The notes under the pieces are model-generated. The model did no database searches. It saw only the letters and a program-made list of their open reading frames with translations, and was not told where the DNA came from. A stretch of 64,000 nucleotides of DNA, from the NCBI GenBank assembly GCA_008501765.1, contig QQUE01000007.1, positions 670,186-734,185 of the forward strand, given 5' to 3'. Both the position numbers and the translations under genes were made by a program. The stretch's first letter is position 1. Each line of letters starts with the position of its first letter. Positions 61,645 to 64,000 of the stretch are shown piece after piece. This stretch comes from Calditrichota bacterium. GTDB lineage: Bacteria > Zhuqueibacterota > Zhuqueibacteria > Zhuqueibacterales > Geothermadaptataceae.

Positions 61645-62385
61645 TCACTCACGCGTGTCATAATAAACTTTTTCAAGACAAAGCCCTTTCGCCGGAGCTT
61701 TAAATCCTGCACCCTGACCCTTTTGGCTTTGTAGAATTTTTTCAAATTTTTTAACCGAAATCATACCTTTCCCAACCTGAATTGATGAACCAACCAGGAT
61801 GCGCACCATGCCGTGCAAAAATCGGTTTGCCCTCACTCGAAATTGAATTTCTGTGCCTTCCTCACGCCATTGGGCAATTTCCATGCGACACAAATAATGT
61901 TTTTCTTTTGGAATCGCCAGAGAAAATGCACGAAAATTATGGCTTCCCAAAAGGCATTTAGTGGCGGCGTTCATTGCATCAACATTCAAATCATCATCGA
62001 CAAAATAGGTATATTTTCTGTTGATCGCCGTTCGAACCTTGGAAATCCGGTATAAATATTCACGTGCCGTAGCCGTCCACCGCGAATGAAAATCATCATC
62101 AACAATTGCGACATCATGAATTATAACATCGCGATCCGAGATGCCGTTGAGAGCCTTTTTTAATCGCTGGAGATCGACGACCTGATCCACTTTAAAATTG
62201 GCCACCATTCCCTTCGCATGCACGCCTGCATCGGTTCTGCCGGCAGGGTGCAGCCGGATATGTTGATGAAAAAAAACCGAGGCAGATCGTTCCAATTCGC
62301 CCTGGACCGTCCGTTGGTCGGGCTGAATTTGCCAGCCACTGAAGTCGGTGCCGTCGTACTCGACAAGCAATTTATAATTAGGCAT
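61645..62385 (-). CDS. truA: tRNA pseudouridine(38-40) synthase
   Basis: About 246-aa TruA. The catalytic Asp is in 'AGRTDAGVHA' (D53 of the track ORF); 'EYDGTDFSGWQ' and 'FLHGMVRILVG' are diagnostic. I use the ATG at 62385; the track starts one codon earlier at TTG. It begins 3 nt after the ecfT stop, so the two are cotranscribed. Confidence 0.95.
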   Translation of the reverse strand: MPNYKLLVEYDGTDFSGWQIQPDQRTVQGELERSASVFFHQHIRLHPAGRTDAGVHAKGMVANFKVDQVVDLQRLKKALNGISDRDVIIHDVAIVDDDFHSRWTATAREYLYRISKVRTAINRKYTYFVDDDLNVDAMNAATKCLLGSHNFRAFSLAIPKEKHYLCRMEIAQWREEGTEIQFRVRANRFLHGMVRILVGSSIQVGKGMISVKKFEKILQSQKGQGAGFKAPAKGLCLEKVYYDTRE

Positions 62386-62388
62386 CAA

Positions 62389-63198
62389 TTAACTCAAATG
62401 ATCAATACTAACGACTACTATCGCAAGCACACAGCCAATAAGCAGAACGACTGCATCTTGCAAATTCCACTTTAATCTATTAAAATTTGTACGTTGCGCC
62501 TGATTATCATAGCAGCGCGCTTCCATCGCCAGGGCCAGATCTTCGGCTCGCTGAAACGTATTTGTCAGCAAGGGCACTGTCAACGCAAGCAGCGCTGACA
62601 ATCGTTCGTTTAGCGCGCCGGTAAATTTGGCTCCCCGGTTACTTTGAGCCTGGTATAATTTCTCAGCTTCATCAAGAATTGTTGGGATAAAACGAATGGC
62701 AATGGCGGTCATTAAAGCAAATTCATGAACAGGAATTTTTATCTTTTTTAACGGAGCCAGAGTTATCTCAATCGCGTCGGTTAATTCAAGGGGTGCTGTC
62801 GTCAGAGTTAGCAAGGATGAAAATAGGATAAAAAGTGCTATTCGCAGACAGTAAAAAATTGCTGTACTAATAGCGGGTCCCGTGATTTTAAAAGAGCCAA
62901 CCTGAAAGAACACCTCTCCACTTGCAGGCAAAAACACGATATGCCAGACAAATGTAAAAAGAAAAATGAAAAAAAATGGACGCAGATTCTTTATTAAGAT
63001 GGCGCCCGGTATGCCTGACGTGCGATAAATGACTATAATTAATATCCCCCATAATGCGAATCCTGGCCAGGACTGGGCAGCAAAAACAGTAGCAAGAATA
63101 ATTATTGTACTGAAAATTTTTGTTCTGGGATCAAGTCTGTGAACAAAGGAATTGCCGGGGAAAAATTTGCCTAAAGTTATATCTTTTGTTATTCTCAT
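62389..63198 (-). CDS. Energy-coupling factor transporter transmembrane protein EcfT
   Basis: About 269-aa EcfT/CbiQ. The start 'MRITKDITLGKFFPGNSFVHRLDPRTK' is typical of the family and begins 12 codons inside the track ORF (ATG 63198, AGG upstream). Five or so membrane helices. The two cytoplasmic Ala-Arg-type coupling motifs are recognisable ('SNRGAKF' and 'ALAMEARCYD'). It couples vitamin-binding S components to EcfA ATPases, which are not encoded in this window. Confidence 0.9.
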   Translation of the reverse strand: MRITKDITLGKFFPGNSFVHRLDPRTKIFSTIIILATVFAAQSWPGFALWGILIIVIYRTSGIPGAILIKNLRPFFFIFLFTFVWHIVFLPASGEVFFQVGSFKITGPAISTAIFYCLRIALFILFSSLLTLTTAPLELTDAIEITLAPLKKIKIPVHEFALMTAIAIRFIPTILDEAEKLYQAQSNRGAKFTGALNERLSALLALTVPLLTNTFQRAEDLALAMEARCYDNQAQRTNFNRLKWNLQDAVVLLIGCVLAIVVVSIDHLS

Positions 63199-63821
63199 TT
63201 CGCCTATCGCATAAAGCTCATAAATATACTCCAAAGCGAAGGCAATATCAATAGAAAACTCTTTTCATTTTTTCTTGACTTTTTCAATCAGGAATGATAT
63301 GTTCATTTCCGGTTTCATATGAGGATGAAGTTCCTGCCCCACAACCGCGATGCAGAAATTAAGAGCCAACGTACGGCTCATGTATTTATAGTTTTTCCCA
63401 ATATGCATTTTTAATTTTTTTCTTTTTATTTTCCAGAGAATTTTTCGAACATTCTGGTCAAATCAACTTTTCCCTTCGGTAATCCAGCTTTAACGCTGAA
63501 GATTTGCATCCGGGTAGTCATTGTTCTATTTCAGGAATCACTAAATCCATTTTACCAGAAACACAGACATTCAATTTTAATTACCAATTCTTTTATACCT
63601 TTTTAGATCGATTTTCCAGAACAAGGATTTACGATTGACACCGTGATTATAATAAAGCATCTTTCTTGTTAATTTGAAAAGGAGTAGAAAAACAATTTGG
63701 CATAGTGGCATCGGCGAAGTTTACATCAATTTGGGAATGCCAATGAGATCACGAATTTTAGCACCGAGGTATTTTCGATGTACATTCTTCAAAAAAAATT
63801 CACCAGACAAACGGGGGCGTA
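63199..63821. other. Gene-free stretch before the right-edge gene
   Basis: About 620 bp with no track ORF. A minus-strand 31-codon ORF at 63426-63521 (MTTRMQIFSVKAGLPKGKVD..., ending FEKFSGK) has no ribosome binding site and may be the remnant of a gene end. The sequence is AT-rich with T-runs. I see no riboswitch or tRNA here. Confidence 0.4.
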
Positions 63822-64000
63822 ATGAAAAATATTGATTTAGTGCATTCAGCAACGCAAATACTTAAGCAATGCAGCCCGAAAATAAAAGATGAAAAGATCA
63901 CAATTTTTTGCGGAGAAAGTTCACAGCACACTGGACAACTCATCTATCAGGCAGCAAAAACAATAAGTAAAAATGTACTTCTTTTACAGATGGATCTGAG
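63822..64000 (+). CDS. Unidentified gene, cut by the right edge
   Basis: An ATG at 63822 opens a frame (MKNIDLVHSATQILKQCSPK...) that stays open to the window end for at least 59 codons. 'IFCGESSQHTGQLIYQAAK' and a following 'NVLLLQMDL' suggest an alternating beta/alpha fold, and the layout faintly recalls M29-type aminopeptidase N-termini, but I would not name it. The GGGGG upstream is a weak ribosome binding site. It is the only plus-strand gene in the last 39 kb. Confidence 0.5.
   Translation, partial: MKNIDLVHSATQILKQCSPKIKDEKITIFCGESSQHTGQLIYQAAKTISKNVLLLQMDL

Noticed and set aside
63426-63521. 31-codon minus-strand ORF near the right edge
   Set aside because: No ribosome binding site or family; noted as a possible remnant only.

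Overview
The window reads like a chromosomal segment from a Gram-negative, heterotrophic member of the FCB group, most like Calditrichota/KSB1-type bacteria (inference). The reasons are secreted proteins ending in FlgD-like, type IX-style (T9SS) sorting domains with an 'NFPNPFNP' signature, a PorV/PorQ-family protein, a TonB receptor with a carboxypeptidase-regulatory-like domain, and many lipoprotein or signal-peptide exports. Unlike typical Bacteroidota, many genes carry clear GGAGG-type ribosome binding sites, and GTG/TTG starts are common. No rRNA, tRNA, CRISPR array, integrase or transposase gene was seen.

Layout. 0-13.7 kb holds an rRNA methyltransferase cut by the left edge, a secreted S9 peptidase, an alpha/beta hydrolase, a VapBC-like toxin-antitoxin pair lying between an M16 peptidase and a duplicated copy of that peptidase's 3' end, a TPR protein, a nucleotidyltransferase pair and a large M1-M28-PDZ peptidase fusion. 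13.7-18.6 kb is an AT-rich accessory block on the minus strand: a HEPN-motif protein, then a STAND-type P-loop NTPase with a cupin-NUDIX protein. Long palindromes resembling integron attC sites flank these genes. 19.2-22.9 kb holds an exported DUF4412-like protein, ornithine aminotransferase and threonine synthase. 23.1-24.8 kb is a plus-strand islet with small ORFs and a sigma-like protein.

24.8-49.8 kb is a minus-strand beta-glucan utilisation locus. It has a GH5 enzyme and a carbohydrate-binding protein with T9SS-like tails, a GH3 beta-glucosidase, a GH16 lipoprotein, a TonB receptor followed by a large secreted partner and a PorV-like protein, a SurA-like chaperone and a sodium/sugar symporter. 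It ends in a three-gene sensory unit: a membrane-anchored sugar-binding-protein homologue, a histidine kinase and an NtrC-type sigma-54 regulator. The likely logic is that surface enzymes cut beta-glucan, the TonB system or porins admit oligosaccharides, GH3/GH16 finish hydrolysis, the symporter imports sugar and the sensor trio controls transcription.

50.1-63.2 kb is housekeeping, all on the minus strand: gatB, a small DEDD exonuclease, gatA, two TatA/B-type genes, purQ-purS, pssA-psd, purC, purB, an HtrA protease, a transaldolase, a DinB-like protein, truA and ecfT. A plus-strand gene begins at the right edge.
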